Below, one piece after another: positions 7,806-17,186 of a DNA stretch of 64,000 nucleotides (position 1 is its first letter; the number at the start of each line of letters is the position of its first letter). A model generated the notes under the pieces. That model saw only the letters and a program-made list of their open reading frames with translations. It ran no database searches and had not been told where the DNA came from. The position numbers and the translations under genes were made by a program. The stretch lies in the NCBI RefSeq assembly GCF_003550015.1, contig NZ_QXEV01000002.1:1-64000 (forward strand). Reading direction: 5' to 3'. Source of the stretch: Anaeroplasma bactoclasticum. GTDB taxonomy: Bacteria > Bacillota_I > Bacilli_A > Acholeplasmatales > Anaeroplasmataceae.

Positions 7806-8695
7806 TCATTGGCTCTGGAATGGCGGGAATGACTGCGGCCTTATATTTGCTAAGAGCGAATAAAAAGGTTTTAGTCATCGAGCAAGAGTCTATTGGTGGC
7901 CAGATTGCTTCATCTCCAAGGGTAGAAAACTACCCTGGATATAAAAGCATTTCTGGTACAGAATTAACCTCAAATTTATATGACCAAATTGAAGAGCTTG
8001 GTTGTAGTTATGAATTTGAGGAGGTATTATCCATTAAAACAGAAGGAGATTATAAGGTAGTAGTTACCGATTATAATACTTATCAAGGAAGAACAGTAAT
8101 TATAGCGACCGGCGCAAAATACAGACGATTAAACCTTGATAGAGAAGAAGAATTTATCGGTAATGGAATTTCATTCTGTGTTGCCTGTGATGGAGCATTC
8201 TATAATGATAGAGATGTATGTGTTATTGGTGGTGGAAACAGTGCCTTAACCATAGCTCTAGATTTAGTAAATAATACCAAAAGTGTTACAATCATTCAGG
8301 ATTTAGAGAAGCTTACTGGTGAGCCTATTAATGTAGAAAAAATCTTAAAAAATCCAAAGGTTAACGTTCATTATGGTTCAAAGGTATTAGGATATATCAT
8401 TGAAAATGATGAATTCAAGGGTATTAAAATATTAGAACATGGTATTGAAAAGAATATCCCATGTGATGGAATATTTGTATCTATTGGAACTATTGCTAAT
8501 ACAAAACCATTTGAAAATCTAGCTATGGATGATTACAAATATATCATTGGAAATGATTGTAATGAAACATCAGAAGAGGGTATCTATGTTGCAGGAGATT
8601 GCAAATCTAAGCGTATACGTCAATTAACTACAGCGACAAGTGATGGTACAATTGCTGCAATTTCCGCATTAAATTATTTGAAGAAGTTTGATTAG
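7790..8695 (+). CDS. trxB: Thioredoxin reductase-like flavoprotein
   Basis: FAD-dependent disulfide reductase of 301 residues: FAD motif GSGMAG (8-13), redox pair CVAC (130-133), second nucleotide motif GGGNSA (147-152), and GIYVAGDC with RQLTTATSDG for FAD at the end. The HRRxxxR motif that binds the NADPH 2'-phosphate in ordinary TrxB is missing; the region reads VTIIQDLEKLTGEP (166-179). The electron donor may thus be NADH or ferredoxin. The 16-base overlap with nrdD and the CPNC domain in NrdD suggest it serves ribonucleotide reduction. Confidence 0.88.
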   Translation: MYDTIIIGSGMAGMTAALYLLRANKKVLVIEQESIGGQIASSPRVENYPGYKSISGTELTSNLYDQIEELGCSYEFEEVLSIKTEGDYKVVVTDYNTYQGRTVIIATGAKYRRLNLDREEEFIGNGISFCVACDGAFYNDRDVCVIGGGNSALTIALDLVNNTKSVTIIQDLEKLTGEPINVEKILKNPKVNVHYGSKVLGYIIENDEFKGIKILEHGIEKNIPCDGIFVSIGTIANTKPFENLAMDDYKYIIGNDCNETSEEGIYVAGDCKSKRIRQLTTATSDGTIAAISALNYLKKFD

Positions 8696-8716
8696 GACTA
8701 CATAGTAGTCCTTTTC
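8695..8716 (+). terminator. Terminator of the nrdG-nrdD-trxB operon
   Basis: GGACTAC (8695-8701), loop ATA, GTAGTCC (8705-8711), then TTTTC. The same stem is used after acpP at 48994. Confidence 0.88.
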
Positions 8717-8796
8717 TTTATTTATAATTTTATACTTCAAAATAACACTTTTATGATATAATGAATCGGAGCTAAAATTATTTGGGAAGTATGTTT

Positions 8797-9651
8797 ATGG
8801 AAACTAAGAAAAGGGCCTTAATCGTATGTAATGCGAAAAGTGGTCATCAAAAAGGTTTAAAAAAAATAAATAAAATAAAGAATGGCCTAAGTGATATATA
8901 TAATATAGATACATATATATCTGAGTATCCAAAGTCTGTAACAGATAAAATAAAAAATGAAGGGGAATCCTATGATGCTATCATCACTATGGGTGGAGAT
9001 GGCACAATACATGAAGCAATTAATGGTGTAATGTATTTAGAAAAAAAGCCTAAGCTTGCTTTTATTCCTATGGGTACATGTAATGATGTATGTCATACAT
9101 ATGGCTATAAAAATATAAAAACAGTTATTAAAAGAATAAGAGAAGATAAAGAAATCTCTGTTGATTTAACAAAAATGAATGAATGCTATTATATTTATAC
9201 ATTCGCAACAGGCTCTGTAGCTTCTGTAACATACGAAAATGATCCCACAAAGAAAATCCTAGGCAAAATGTTTTATTACCTAAGAGCAATGGCTAAAATA
9301 TTTAAGAAATCCTGCTTTACTTATAAAATAGGGGATAAGCAAAGCAATGCTTATTTATTTATAGCACTAAATTCTATACATATGGGAGGATTTTGGCTTA
9401 GAGGACAAAAGCTAAATGATGGTAAGATTCATCTATATGTATGTGAATATAGGCATGCATTAAGACCATTATTTGCGTTTGCATTTTTAATGGTATTTAA
9501 AAAGAAATCCAAGATTATTAAGCTATATGAGGAAGAGGAGCTTCATATAACATTTAATGAAAAGCAACCAATTAATGTCGATGGTGAATATTATGGTCAA
9601 GAGGATTTTATTGATTTAAAGATAGCTCCAAAAGCAATAAAAATATTTTAA
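8797..9651 (+). CDS. Diacylglycerol kinase-family lipid kinase
   Basis: The DagK/YegS-type catalytic domain shows NAKSGHQKG near the start, the nucleotide motif MGGDGTIHEAINGV, and PMGTCNDVCHTYGY. A beta-sandwich C-terminal domain ends with INVDGEYY. It should phosphorylate a lipid such as diacylglycerol or undecaprenol at the membrane. Upstream ATG and TTG codons exist at 8791 and 8782, but GGGAAG at 8784-8789 is well spaced only for 8797. It is followed by a lipoprotein gene after 23 bases. Confidence 0.85.
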   Translation: METKKRALIVCNAKSGHQKGLKKINKIKNGLSDIYNIDTYISEYPKSVTDKIKNEGESYDAIITMGGDGTIHEAINGVMYLEKKPKLAFIPMGTCNDVCHTYGYKNIKTVIKRIREDKEISVDLTKMNECYYIYTFATGSVASVTYENDPTKKILGKMFYYLRAMAKIFKKSCFTYKIGDKQSNAYLFIALNSIHMGGFWLRGQKLNDGKIHLYVCEYRHALRPLFAFAFLMVFKKKSKIIKLYEEEELHITFNEKQPINVDGEYYGQEDFIDLKIAPKAIKIF

Positions 9652-9674
9652 TAAATAAATAAAGGGAGAGAAAA

Positions 9675-11921
9675 ATGAAAAAGAAAAGTATTATTGCATT
9701 TTTAGGCTTATGTGCATTAGGCCTTGCATCCTGTGGTAAAGGGGATGCTAAAACAGAAAGTGGTACTGCTACATCCACTATTACTACAACAAATGCTTCA
9801 AATTATTACTATGTAGAAGATGATGTAAGAGAATATTTATTGTCATTCGTTGACTATGATAATGTACTTCCAAAAATTCCTTCTAAAAAATATAGTTTGG
9901 AGCTAGAAACTATTGATGAGCACTCAGATAGTAAGAGATATTGCAAAATGGATTTTGACATTAAGGGAAACTACGTCCATTCTGTATCTACACAATATGC
10001 TGAGGATACATTATTTGAAACAGTAGAAACCTTTACATATAGTGAAGATAAGGCTTTTTTACATCTAGAAATTGTTGATGGTGAAATAACCCGTTTGAGT
10101 AGGGATAATTACGAACTTGAATATGGAAATGATAGCTACTCCAATTCGCTTTTCCAAATCAAAGATTTTATTTTGGCAGACAAGAATAGTGTATATAGCC
10201 CATTTATTGAACAGGTGGATTTAAATAAAAAGGGTGAGGGAACCTTCGATTGTACAATCAAAGGAAAATATAAGTATTCTCCAGAGGAGCCTTTTACTTT
10301 AGAGTTTTCATTTAAGGATGGCTTATTTGAAGGCTATCGTATGACTATAGGATATGAAGGAAAAAAGCATATTGAAGCAATAAAGTTTTCGTATGATACA
10401 GAATTTACAAAGACCTATCCTGATGTATCTCTTTATGATTTCGAATTAATGGAATATGCAAAATATAAGAATTTTAATGTTGATAATAATCCATTAGCTG
10501 ATGAGGATAAGCTAGTTGATATGGATAATAATAGAACATATTATCAGCTATTAGTTTACTCATTTGCGGATGGAGATGGAGATGGAATTGGTGACTTCAA
10601 GGGTATTGTTGATAACTTAGATTATCTAGTAGATTTAGGCGTTGAAGGCTTATGGCTATCTCCAGTTTTAGCTGCAACATCTTATCATTCCTATGATATT
10701 GAAGATTATTATCATATCAGATATGAATATGAAGTAACTGTAGATGGAGTTAAATATGATTTTAATTATTTACTAAAGGAATGTCATAAGAAAAATATTA
10801 AGGTATTAATGGATTTGGTTATTAATCATTCATCCTATTACAATGAATTCAATTATCTGTTTGGCTCTTGGTATTCTAAAGATAACCGCTTTGGATTCCC
10901 TGAATTTAATTTTGATAAGGAAATTGTAAGAACTGCAACCAAAGATATTGGAGAATACTGGCTTGACCGTGGTGTTGATGGATTTAGACTTGATGCTGCT
11001 ATGTGGATTTATAATGATGGTTCTGATAGACATGAAAAGAATTATGAATTTTGGAATGAATGGTGCAAGAAGATGAAGGAAGTAAAGCCTGATTGCTATA
11101 TCATTGGTGAGGTATTAGATGAAAACCATGATTTAGCATATGATTATGCACAGGCTGGCTTTGATTCAACATTTGATTTTAATGCACTTGGTACTGTAAT
11201 TAGTGCAGTAAAAGATTCAACATACGATTATGCATCAAATACTATGGCAAATGTAAATAAGGCTCTAGCAAATAATCCTAACTATATTTTAGGTAGAGCA
11301 TTATCTAATCATGATATTGGAAGATTTAACCAGTCTCATCCAGATAGCAATGATATTGCATATTATGTAGAAACAGTAGAAGAAATTAAGCTTGCGAATG
11401 CATTAAACGCATTAACACCTGGTAATACCTTTATTTATTATGGAGATGAGCTTGGCTTACTTGGTACTGCAACAGATACAAGACCTAACTATTATTATGA
11501 TATGAATTATAGAACTCCTATGCCATTTGAAAATGAAAGAACTGATTCTGTAGCTTATTTTGAGGGCTTCCATGGTCAAGGTGTTACTACATCAAACACA
11601 ATTACTGATGAATCTATTTCTGAAATCCTAAGTGATCCAAATTCTATTTATAATAAGCTAAAGGAAGCATTAGCTTTAAAGAATTCCAGTGAAGTCTTAC
11701 AAAAGGGTACTTTATCTACTATTGAAGCCTTAGAGGAAAACCTATCCGGCTTTGATGTTACATATAATGGCAAAACGATTCGAGTATTATATGTTTCAAG
11801 TAATGTGAGTGAAGATATTACTTTAGATATTACAAGTGAGCTATTATATAACCTAGGTGCAAATGTAAATGGTTCTCAAATTACACTAAATAGCTGTGAT
11901 TTAATTGCATATCAATTATAA
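9675..11921 (+). CDS. GH13 alpha-amylase family lipoprotein
   Basis: A signal peptide with lipobox LASC (Cys20) anchors it outside the membrane. A domain of about 230 residues of unknown type (40-270) precedes a GH13 barrel that starts at YYQLLVYSFADGDGDGIGDF. Catalytic regions are visible: DLVINHSS, GFRLDAAMW (nucleophile Asp), IIGEVLD (acid Glu) and ALSNHDIGRF (transition-state Asp). A short C-terminal beta domain ends the 748-residue protein. It probably cuts alpha-glucans at the cell surface. GGGAG lies before the ATG. The N-terminal domain could be a carbohydrate-binding or lipoprotein-specific module; I do not recognise it. Confidence 0.88.
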   Translation: MKKKSIIAFLGLCALGLASCGKGDAKTESGTATSTITTTNASNYYYVEDDVREYLLSFVDYDNVLPKIPSKKYSLELETIDEHSDSKRYCKMDFDIKGNYVHSVSTQYAEDTLFETVETFTYSEDKAFLHLEIVDGEITRLSRDNYELEYGNDSYSNSLFQIKDFILADKNSVYSPFIEQVDLNKKGEGTFDCTIKGKYKYSPEEPFTLEFSFKDGLFEGYRMTIGYEGKKHIEAIKFSYDTEFTKTYPDVSLYDFELMEYAKYKNFNVDNNPLADEDKLVDMDNNRTYYQLLVYSFADGDGDGIGDFKGIVDNLDYLVDLGVEGLWLSPVLAATSYHSYDIEDYYHIRYEYEVTVDGVKYDFNYLLKECHKKNIKVLMDLVINHSSYYNEFNYLFGSWYSKDNRFGFPEFNFDKEIVRTATKDIGEYWLDRGVDGFRLDAAMWIYNDGSDRHEKNYEFWNEWCKKMKEVKPDCYIIGEVLDENHDLAYDYAQAGFDSTFDFNALGTVISAVKDSTYDYASNTMANVNKALANNPNYILGRALSNHDIGRFNQSHPDSNDIAYYVETVEEIKLANALNALTPGNTFIYYGDELGLLGTATDTRPNYYYDMNYRTPMPFENERTDSVAYFEGFHGQGVTTSNTITDESISEILSDPNSIYNKLKEALALKNSSEVLQKGTLSTIEALEENLSGFDVTYNGKTIRVLYVSSNVSEDITLDITSELLYNLGANVNGSQITLNSCDLIAYQL

Positions 11922-11933
11922 AATTTATGATAT

Positions 11934-11965
11934 AATACCTCTTTTAAAAGGGGTATTATTTTTTT
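11934..11965 (+). terminator. Terminator after the GH13 gene
   Basis: AATACC and GGTATT arms (11934-11956) around CTCTTTTAAAAGG, followed by eight T. Confidence 0.75.
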
Positions 11966-12028
11966 TAAAGAGAATTCATATGGATTTTAATTTAAAAGAA
12001 TAATATAATTATTTAGAAGGAGGTAATT

Positions 12029-12949
12029 ATGAAAAGATTAAGAGATATCGTAGATGATATGTTAGAAGAGGAAGAGCTTGGTTTCGTTAAAGAAAATGTT
12101 AAGGAATCAAAATATGAAACATATCGTGAATATGAGAATAATAGAATAAAGGATGAATCCCATAATCCTACTATGAATCTTCCAAGAGATGGCATGAGCA
12201 AAAGAAGCAAGTATGAATTTAGGGAAAATCATGAAATAACAATTAGTGCTTCTGGCGTAAAAAGTACTCCAAAGGCACAAAACCCAAACATTTCTACAAA
12301 TGGTAGAAGCATATCCATCAGTGCCTCTGGTGTAAAAAAGAATGAATCTCAAAAAACATCAAGCTATAAAGTAAATTATAATAACCCTCAAAAGATATCT
12401 ATCAGTGCCTCTGGTGTAAAAAAGGATACTTCATTTGACCCTAAGGGCGATTTAGATATCCGAAAGGAAATTATAAAAGAAATAAAGAAAGAAAAGCCTA
12501 TTATAGAGGAAAATAAAATTATTGAACCAAAAATAATTGAAGAGAAAATTGAAGTCAAGGAAGAACCTATTGTAACTCCTATAGTTGAAGATGTTAAAAT
12601 TGAAGAGGAAATTGCAACTCCAAGCTTTGAAAAAGTAATTGTAGAAGAACCTATTATTACTGAAATTAAAGAAGAGCCAAAAGAAGAAATCAAGGTAGAA
12701 GCTCCAAAAGATGAATATGATGAAAGAGGCTTCAATCGCCTAGGATATCATAAAAATGGTACAAGAAGAGATAACGAAGGCTATGATTTTGAAGGATATT
12801 CTGTATTTGGCTATGACAAGGATGGTTATAACAAAGAAGGATATAACCGTTTAGGCTATAACCGTCAAGGATTTGATAGCGAAGGCTATGATATTGATGG
12901 CTATAATAAAGATGGCTTTAACCGTTTTGGCGGTAAAAGAAATAAATAA
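12029..12949 (+). CDS. Cytoplasmic repeat protein (SISASGVK and GYNxxGY repeats)
   Basis: The 306-residue product has no signal peptide or membrane segment. Three copies of a SISASGVK-like decapeptide lie at residues 70-79, 95-104 and 123-132, spaced by basic linkers. A long Glu/Lys/Ile-rich stretch follows (140-235). The last 70 residues are aromatic/glycine repeats of the form GYNKEGYNRLGYNRQGF. AAGGAGGT is perfectly spaced. I have seen similar Gly-Tyr-Asp/Asn repeats in Bacillota proteins without known function. A binding or condensate-forming scaffold is speculative. A DUF4064-like membrane gene follows after 14 bases. Confidence 0.65.
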   Translation: MKRLRDIVDDMLEEEELGFVKENVKESKYETYREYENNRIKDESHNPTMNLPRDGMSKRSKYEFRENHEITISASGVKSTPKAQNPNISTNGRSISISASGVKKNESQKTSSYKVNYNNPQKISISASGVKKDTSFDPKGDLDIRKEIIKEIKKEKPIIEENKIIEPKIIEEKIEVKEEPIVTPIVEDVKIEEEIATPSFEKVIVEEPIITEIKEEPKEEIKVEAPKDEYDERGFNRLGYHKNGTRRDNEGYDFEGYSVFGYDKDGYNKEGYNRLGYNRQGFDSEGYDIDGYNKDGFNRFGGKRNK

Positions 12950-12963
12950 AGGAAGGTATTTAA

Positions 12964-13380
12964 ATGAAAAAGGTAAGCAACATTTTATTATTAATTGCAG
13001 GAATTTATTCTATAGTTTGTGCAGCTACATTCTTAATTTTAGGTATAGTATTTGTGGTAGCCTCTAGTGATGCTTGTAAAGAGCAGATTATCGAAATGCT
13101 AGAGCGTGGAACTTTTACAACATCTTATGCAGGTACACCACAAGAACAAGCACAGTTTATTCAAACCGTATATTCTATTTTAGGAATTACAATGCTAGTT
13201 GTTTGTGTTTTCCAATTTATTAATGTATTCTTATCCTTTACTGCAAGAAAGAAAGAAGCTAAGCCACTTTATATTTTAAATATTGTATTTGGTGTTCTTT
13301 CCATGGTTGTAGTTAATGTTGTGGGCGCAATCTTTGGTCTTATTGCATTAAATCATAATACAGAAGCTCAAGTAGAATAA
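12964..13380 (+). CDS. Four-helix membrane protein (DUF4064-like)
   Basis: The 138-residue protein has membrane segments at about 6-32, 65-88 and 98-130 (the last can be two helices) with a polar extracytoplasmic loop at 36-62. Length and hydrophobic pattern resemble small DUF4064-type proteins of Bacillota; this is recognition by pattern only. It is co-transcribed with the 12029 gene and ends before the terminator at 13389. Function unknown. Confidence 0.6.
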   Translation: MKKVSNILLLIAGIYSIVCAATFLILGIVFVVASSDACKEQIIEMLERGTFTTSYAGTPQEQAQFIQTVYSILGITMLVVCVFQFINVFLSFTARKKEAKPLYILNIVFGVLSMVVVNVVGAIFGLIALNHNTEAQVE

Positions 13381-13388
13381 TCCAATGA

Positions 13389-13415
13389 AGGGATTGAAGT
13401 TTCAATCCCTTTTTT
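13389..13415 (+). terminator. Terminator
   Basis: AGGGATTGAA (13389-13398), loop GT, TTCAATCCCT (13401-13410), then TTTTT. Confidence 0.88.
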
Positions 13416-13528
13416 GATACATTTTTTTTAAATTTGTTATTTTATATTCTGCCTTAAGGAATACTTCGTGTTTTTTAAATGGTCCAATGCTATAATGAAG
13501 CTAGATTATAGCGATTATGGAGGATATT

Positions 13529-14422
13529 ATGGGAAAAAGGATTATTCAAGGATTAATGAGAATCGATAGATTAAGTGAAGATGAGCTATATGACTTAGTT
13601 TTATTTGATTTAGATAATGGCATAAATGTATTTGATTTGGCCGATTGTTATATGGATGGGGAAGCAGAGGCAAAGCTTGGAAGAGTATTAAAGAATCATA
13701 AAGAATTAAGAGATAGAATGTATATTCAAACTAAATGCTCTATCGTAAGAGGTGTCAATAAATATTATGATTTAAGCTATGAGCATATTATGGAATCAGT
13801 TTATGCATCTTTAAAAAGATTAAATATTAGCTATTTAGATTCCTTATTACTTCATAGACCAGATATATTACTTGATCCAGTAGATATTAAAAAAGCCTTC
13901 CTTGAATTAAAGGAAAAGGGCTTAGTACGTCATTTTGGAGTTAGTAATTTTTCTAAGGAGGCTATTGAGTATTTAAATAGTGAGGTCGATGGCTTTATTG
14001 AAGTAAATCAAATTCAGCTAAGCTTAGGTCAAATGAGATTATTAGAAGAAGAATTAAGCTTTAATATGAATACAGATGAAGGTGTAAGCCATACGAATGG
14101 TACATTCTTTTATTTAAAAAGAAAGGGTATTGAAATTGAGGTTTGGTCTCCATTCTTAGCAGGTTTCTTTGAAGGTTCTATTTTTGATGATGCAAGATTT
14201 CCAAATCTAAACGCTAAGCTATGGGAGCTTGCAAATAAATATCATGTATCTAAAGCTACTATTGCGACTAAGTTTTTACTTATGCTAGATAAGAATTTAA
14301 AGGTTGTTAGTGGTTCATTAAATAAAGACCATATCAAGGAATGCCTAATGGCAGAAAGCTTTAACATGGAAAAGGTTGATTGGTATGGATTATATTTAGC
14401 TGCAGGTAAGATGCTACCATAA
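13529..14422 (+). CDS. Aldo/keto reductase
   Basis: NAD(P)H-dependent oxidoreductase fold of about 297 residues, similar to the YdhF branch. Catalytic residues are visible: Asp and Tyr in DLADCYMDGEAE, Lys in QTKCS, and His in LLLHRPD. HFGVSNFS and a nicotinamide-facing NQIQ(L)S segment follow. GGAGG at 13519-13523 is correctly spaced for the ATG at 13529, so the in-frame ATG at 13517 is not used. The substrate is unknown. Single-gene unit, convergent with the next lipoprotein. Confidence 0.87.
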   Translation: MGKRIIQGLMRIDRLSEDELYDLVLFDLDNGINVFDLADCYMDGEAEAKLGRVLKNHKELRDRMYIQTKCSIVRGVNKYYDLSYEHIMESVYASLKRLNISYLDSLLLHRPDILLDPVDIKKAFLELKEKGLVRHFGVSNFSKEAIEYLNSEVDGFIEVNQIQLSLGQMRLLEEELSFNMNTDEGVSHTNGTFFYLKRKGIEIEVWSPFLAGFFEGSIFDDARFPNLNAKLWELANKYHVSKATIATKFLLMLDKNLKVVSGSLNKDHIKECLMAESFNMEKVDWYGLYLAAGKMLP

Positions 14423-14425
14423 GAA

Positions 14426-14448
14426 AAAGGTCGGGATTCCCGACCTTT
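14426..14448. terminator. Bidirectional terminator
   Basis: AAAGGTCGGG (14426-14435), loop ATT, CCCGACCTTT (14439-14448). It lies between convergent genes. Confidence 0.8.
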
Positions 14449-14450
14449 AG

Positions 14451-15446
14451 TTATTTATAGGATACAACAGTCATTTTTGTAATTCTTGCTTGCTTAACAG
14501 CTACATTTTTAACCTCACCCTTATTGGAGTTATGAATCTTAATATAATTTGTACCTGTTTTTGCATAAATATATGTTGAATTACCTAATACTTCCATTTG
14601 TCCATTTGTTACAGGCATTTCAACATAGAATGGATAATTGTTTTCTGTTTCAAATAGAATATATTTAATTGAAGAAGTAGAACGAATATGCATATATGTT
14701 CCTACATAGAATCGATATGGTACATTCATTTTCCATGAATATTGTGTTCCTTCATCAAATTGAAGGGTGATATTATCCTTTTTCCATGTCATAGAATCAT
14801 TATCATATTCTAAAGCCATATTGGCTTCATTAAACTCTATTGTAGTTGTAATGGTTTCTTTTCCATTATCCTCTTTAGTTTCATATGTATTTGTTTGGGG
14901 AGTCGTAGATGTATTTCTTTCAACCTTTACATATACTGGATATTCATGACTTGAATCTCCCGCAAGCTCTGGTTGGTTATTTTTGGCGAAATACATATAA
15001 TAACCATAGGCTACGACTGTATCGCCTTCTTTGATTTCTCTTTTTCCTGCGTTTCTATCAATAGTACCAGAATATACTTGGATAGTTTTTCCTCCGTCTT
15101 TATCTATTAAATAGCTACTATAAGAACTATATTTATCATTATAATAAGGCTTAGACTCGACAATTCCTGTAACATATATTTTTTCAGTAGAAATTGTAGA
15201 ATTAGTTCCTATAATTTCTAATGCTTCAGCTACGGTATAAGGATTTGTAATAGTTCCTTTTTCACCTGTCGCTGTTGTTGTAGGAATTTCTTTTGTAGTT
15301 GTAGTTTCAATAGTTGTAGTTTCAAAAGTTGTGGTTTCTTCTAAAGTAGAAGTAGTCTCTATGCTGCTAGATTCTTTATTTTCTGTTCCACAGCTAGCTA
15401 AAGAAAATAAGAATACTATAGCTAGAAAGGATAACTTCTTTTTCAT
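14451..15446 (-). CDS. Lipoprotein with OB-fold-like domain
   Basis: Signal peptide with lipobox LASC (Cys19), then a Thr/Glu-rich spacer (25-60), then a domain at about 65-170 that begins PYTVAEALEII and contains EKIYVTGIVESK, EGDTVVAYGYY. This resembles OB-fold domains found in surface lipoproteins of gut bacteria. A second beta-rich domain fills 190-331. The protein is surface-exposed; ligand unknown. GGAGAT precedes the ATG on the minus strand. Confidence 0.68.
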   Translation of the reverse strand: MKKKLSFLAIVFLFSLASCGTENKESSSIETTSTLEETTTFETTTIETTTTKEIPTTTATGEKGTITNPYTVAEALEIIGTNSTISTEKIYVTGIVESKPYYNDKYSSYSSYLIDKDGGKTIQVYSGTIDRNAGKREIKEGDTVVAYGYYMYFAKNNQPELAGDSSHEYPVYVKVERNTSTTPQTNTYETKEDNGKETITTTIEFNEANMALEYDNDSMTWKKDNITLQFDEGTQYSWKMNVPYRFYVGTYMHIRSTSSIKYILFETENNYPFYVEMPVTNGQMEVLGNSTYIYAKTGTNYIKIHNSNKGEVKNVAVKQARITKMTVVSYK

Positions 15447-15526
15447 AAATAATCATCTCCAATTCACTAAAATATATTATAACAAAATTATTGAGGGTTT
15501 TTAATAGATAATAAAAAATTACATTA

Positions 15527-15545
15527 TTTTGTGCAAAAAAACATT
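15527..15545. promoter_or_regulatory. TTTTGTGCA motif upstream of the sensor operon
   Basis: TTTTGTGCA at 15527-15535 followed by AAAAAACATTA resembles AATTTGTGCACATTA upstream of mglB (19949). It lies about 75 bp before the response-regulator ATG. A shared site for the YesN-like regulator is possible but unproven. Confidence 0.3.
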
Positions 15546-15608
15546 ATTGATTATGGTTATTTTGAATGTATAATAGTAATACAGGCGTCGATTCGGGGGA
15601 ATATAGTT

Positions 15609-17186
15609 ATGTATAAAATGATAATGATTGATGATGAAATTGAAGCTAGAAATAGGATTCAAAATATAATTGATTTTGAAAAACTAGGCTTTGAGGTATG
15701 TGGGCTATATGAAAATGCATTAGATGCATTAGATTATATAGAGCTATACAAGGATATTGATTTAGTAGTAACGGATATAAAAATGCCATTTATGGATGGC
15801 TTACAATTATCTTATCTTTTACATGAAAAATATCCTTTAATCAAGGTTGTCATCATTACTGGCTTTGATGAATTTGATTATGCCAAAAAAGCCTTAGAAT
15901 GTGGTGTTATAGGTTATGTTATGAAACCAGTAACCTCAGAGGATTTTAGTCAAATATTAGAAAAATCCAAAAATATATTAGATGATGAAAAAACATTATA
16001 TAATAATATTTCTGAGCTTGAGTCCTATAAGATTCAAAGCAAGGAGTATTTTACATCATCTACATTAGATATTTTAATTAAAGAACCAATTAATGATTAT
16101 GTAATGGAATCTATTCATTTTTTAGATTTGGATTTTAATTATAAATATTATCAGGTTTTTACATTCTTATTAAGAGATAAAAAGACATTAGAAGAATTAG
16201 AATACTATGAAACAGCATTAAAAAAGGTAATTACAGAAACAATAGATGAAGAGTATAAAACAGAAAAATTTATGCATAAGAATAAATTTGTTGTCATATT
16301 AAAATGCAATAGTCATTTTAATATAAGAAGAATCGATGTTTTAATTAATGAGATATTACTTAAGATGAATAAGTATTATTCTTGTAGCCTATATGTTGGT
16401 GTATCCCTAGAGGGTGAAGGAGTAGAAAGTATTTCTATTTTATATCATCAAAGTAATCATGCATTAATGCATAAAAATATTCTTGAAATGAATTCAGTAT
16501 ATTACTATTCTACAATATCGAAAAATAAGCTAGAGCCAAAATTAGAAGAAGATTTTTTAAATAATCTTAGATTCTTTATCCGTTATAAAACAATGGATAA
16601 GATTAGAGAGGAATTAAAAAGAATCCATGATGAATTTTTAAAAATAACAAGTATTAGTCAAAGAAATTATTTACTTTTAGATTTTAGTATTTCTTTAATG
16701 AAATGTGTAAGTAACCCAGATGAACTTATTGAAAAATATGGAGATATTTATGAATATTTACAATCATTTAAGGTAAGCGATGAGCTTTTTGATGAAATTG
16801 ATAAGATTATTGTAGAAATAGGAAAGATTAATGATGAATCCTTAAGATGTGGGTTTTCTAGAACAGTAAATGAAATTATATCTTATATTGAAAATAATTA
16901 TTCGAATCCAGAAATTAATTTAAATACATTAGCTGAAGAAATGGATTTAAGTGTTTCTTATATTTGTGCAATTTTAAAGAAGGAAAGAAATGAAACATTT
17001 GTTAAGATCTTAACAGATACAAGAATGAATAAGGCAAAGGAATTATTACAAGACCCTAATAATAAGATTATAGATATTGCGGAAAAGGTTGGCTTCTTTG
17101 AACCATATTATTTCTCTCATACCTTTAAAAAGGCTACAGGATATTCTCCAAAGGAGTATAGAAGCCTATGTCAAAAAGAAGAATAA
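15609..17186 (+). CDS. YesN-type response regulator (REC + AraC HTH)
   Basis: The N-terminal receiver domain contains IDDE and the phosphoacceptor Asp in VVTDIKMPFMDG, plus the conserved Lys in MKPV. A middle region of about 270 residues is of the YesN type. The C-terminal AraC DNA-binding domain (last 100 residues) contains two HTHs: LNTLAEEMDLSVSYICAILK and IIDIAEKVGFFEPYYFSHTFK. GGGGGAA at 15595-15601 fits the ATG at 15609; the longer open frame from 15531 is not used. It overlaps the sensor kinase by 19 bases. It most likely activates mglBAC. Confidence 0.88.
   Translation: MYKMIMIDDEIEARNRIQNIIDFEKLGFEVCGLYENALDALDYIELYKDIDLVVTDIKMPFMDGLQLSYLLHEKYPLIKVVIITGFDEFDYAKKALECGVIGYVMKPVTSEDFSQILEKSKNILDDEKTLYNNISELESYKIQSKEYFTSSTLDILIKEPINDYVMESIHFLDLDFNYKYYQVFTFLLRDKKTLEELEYYETALKKVITETIDEEYKTEKFMHKNKFVVILKCNSHFNIRRIDVLINEILLKMNKYYSCSLYVGVSLEGEGVESISILYHQSNHALMHKNILEMNSVYYYSTISKNKLEPKLEEDFLNNLRFFIRYKTMDKIREELKRIHDEFLKITSISQRNYLLLDFSISLMKCVSNPDELIEKYGDIYEYLQSFKVSDELFDEIDKIIVEIGKINDESLRCGFSRTVNEIISYIENNYSNPEINLNTLAEEMDLSVSYICAILKKERNETFVKILTDTRMNKAKELLQDPNNKIIDIAEKVGFFEPYYFSHTFKKATGYSPKEYRSLCQKEE

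Noticed and set aside
12388-12735. Long minus-strand frame in the 12029 gene
   Set aside because: It is the mirror of the Glu/Lys/Ile-rich coding stretch and has only Ser/Ile-rich low-complexity sequence; no ribosome binding site.
15531-15608. Longer N terminus for the response regulator
   Set aside because: The receiver domain starts at MYKMIMIDDE and GGGGGAA is spaced for the ATG at 15609; the upstream frame begins with GTG without a site and covers the promoter region.
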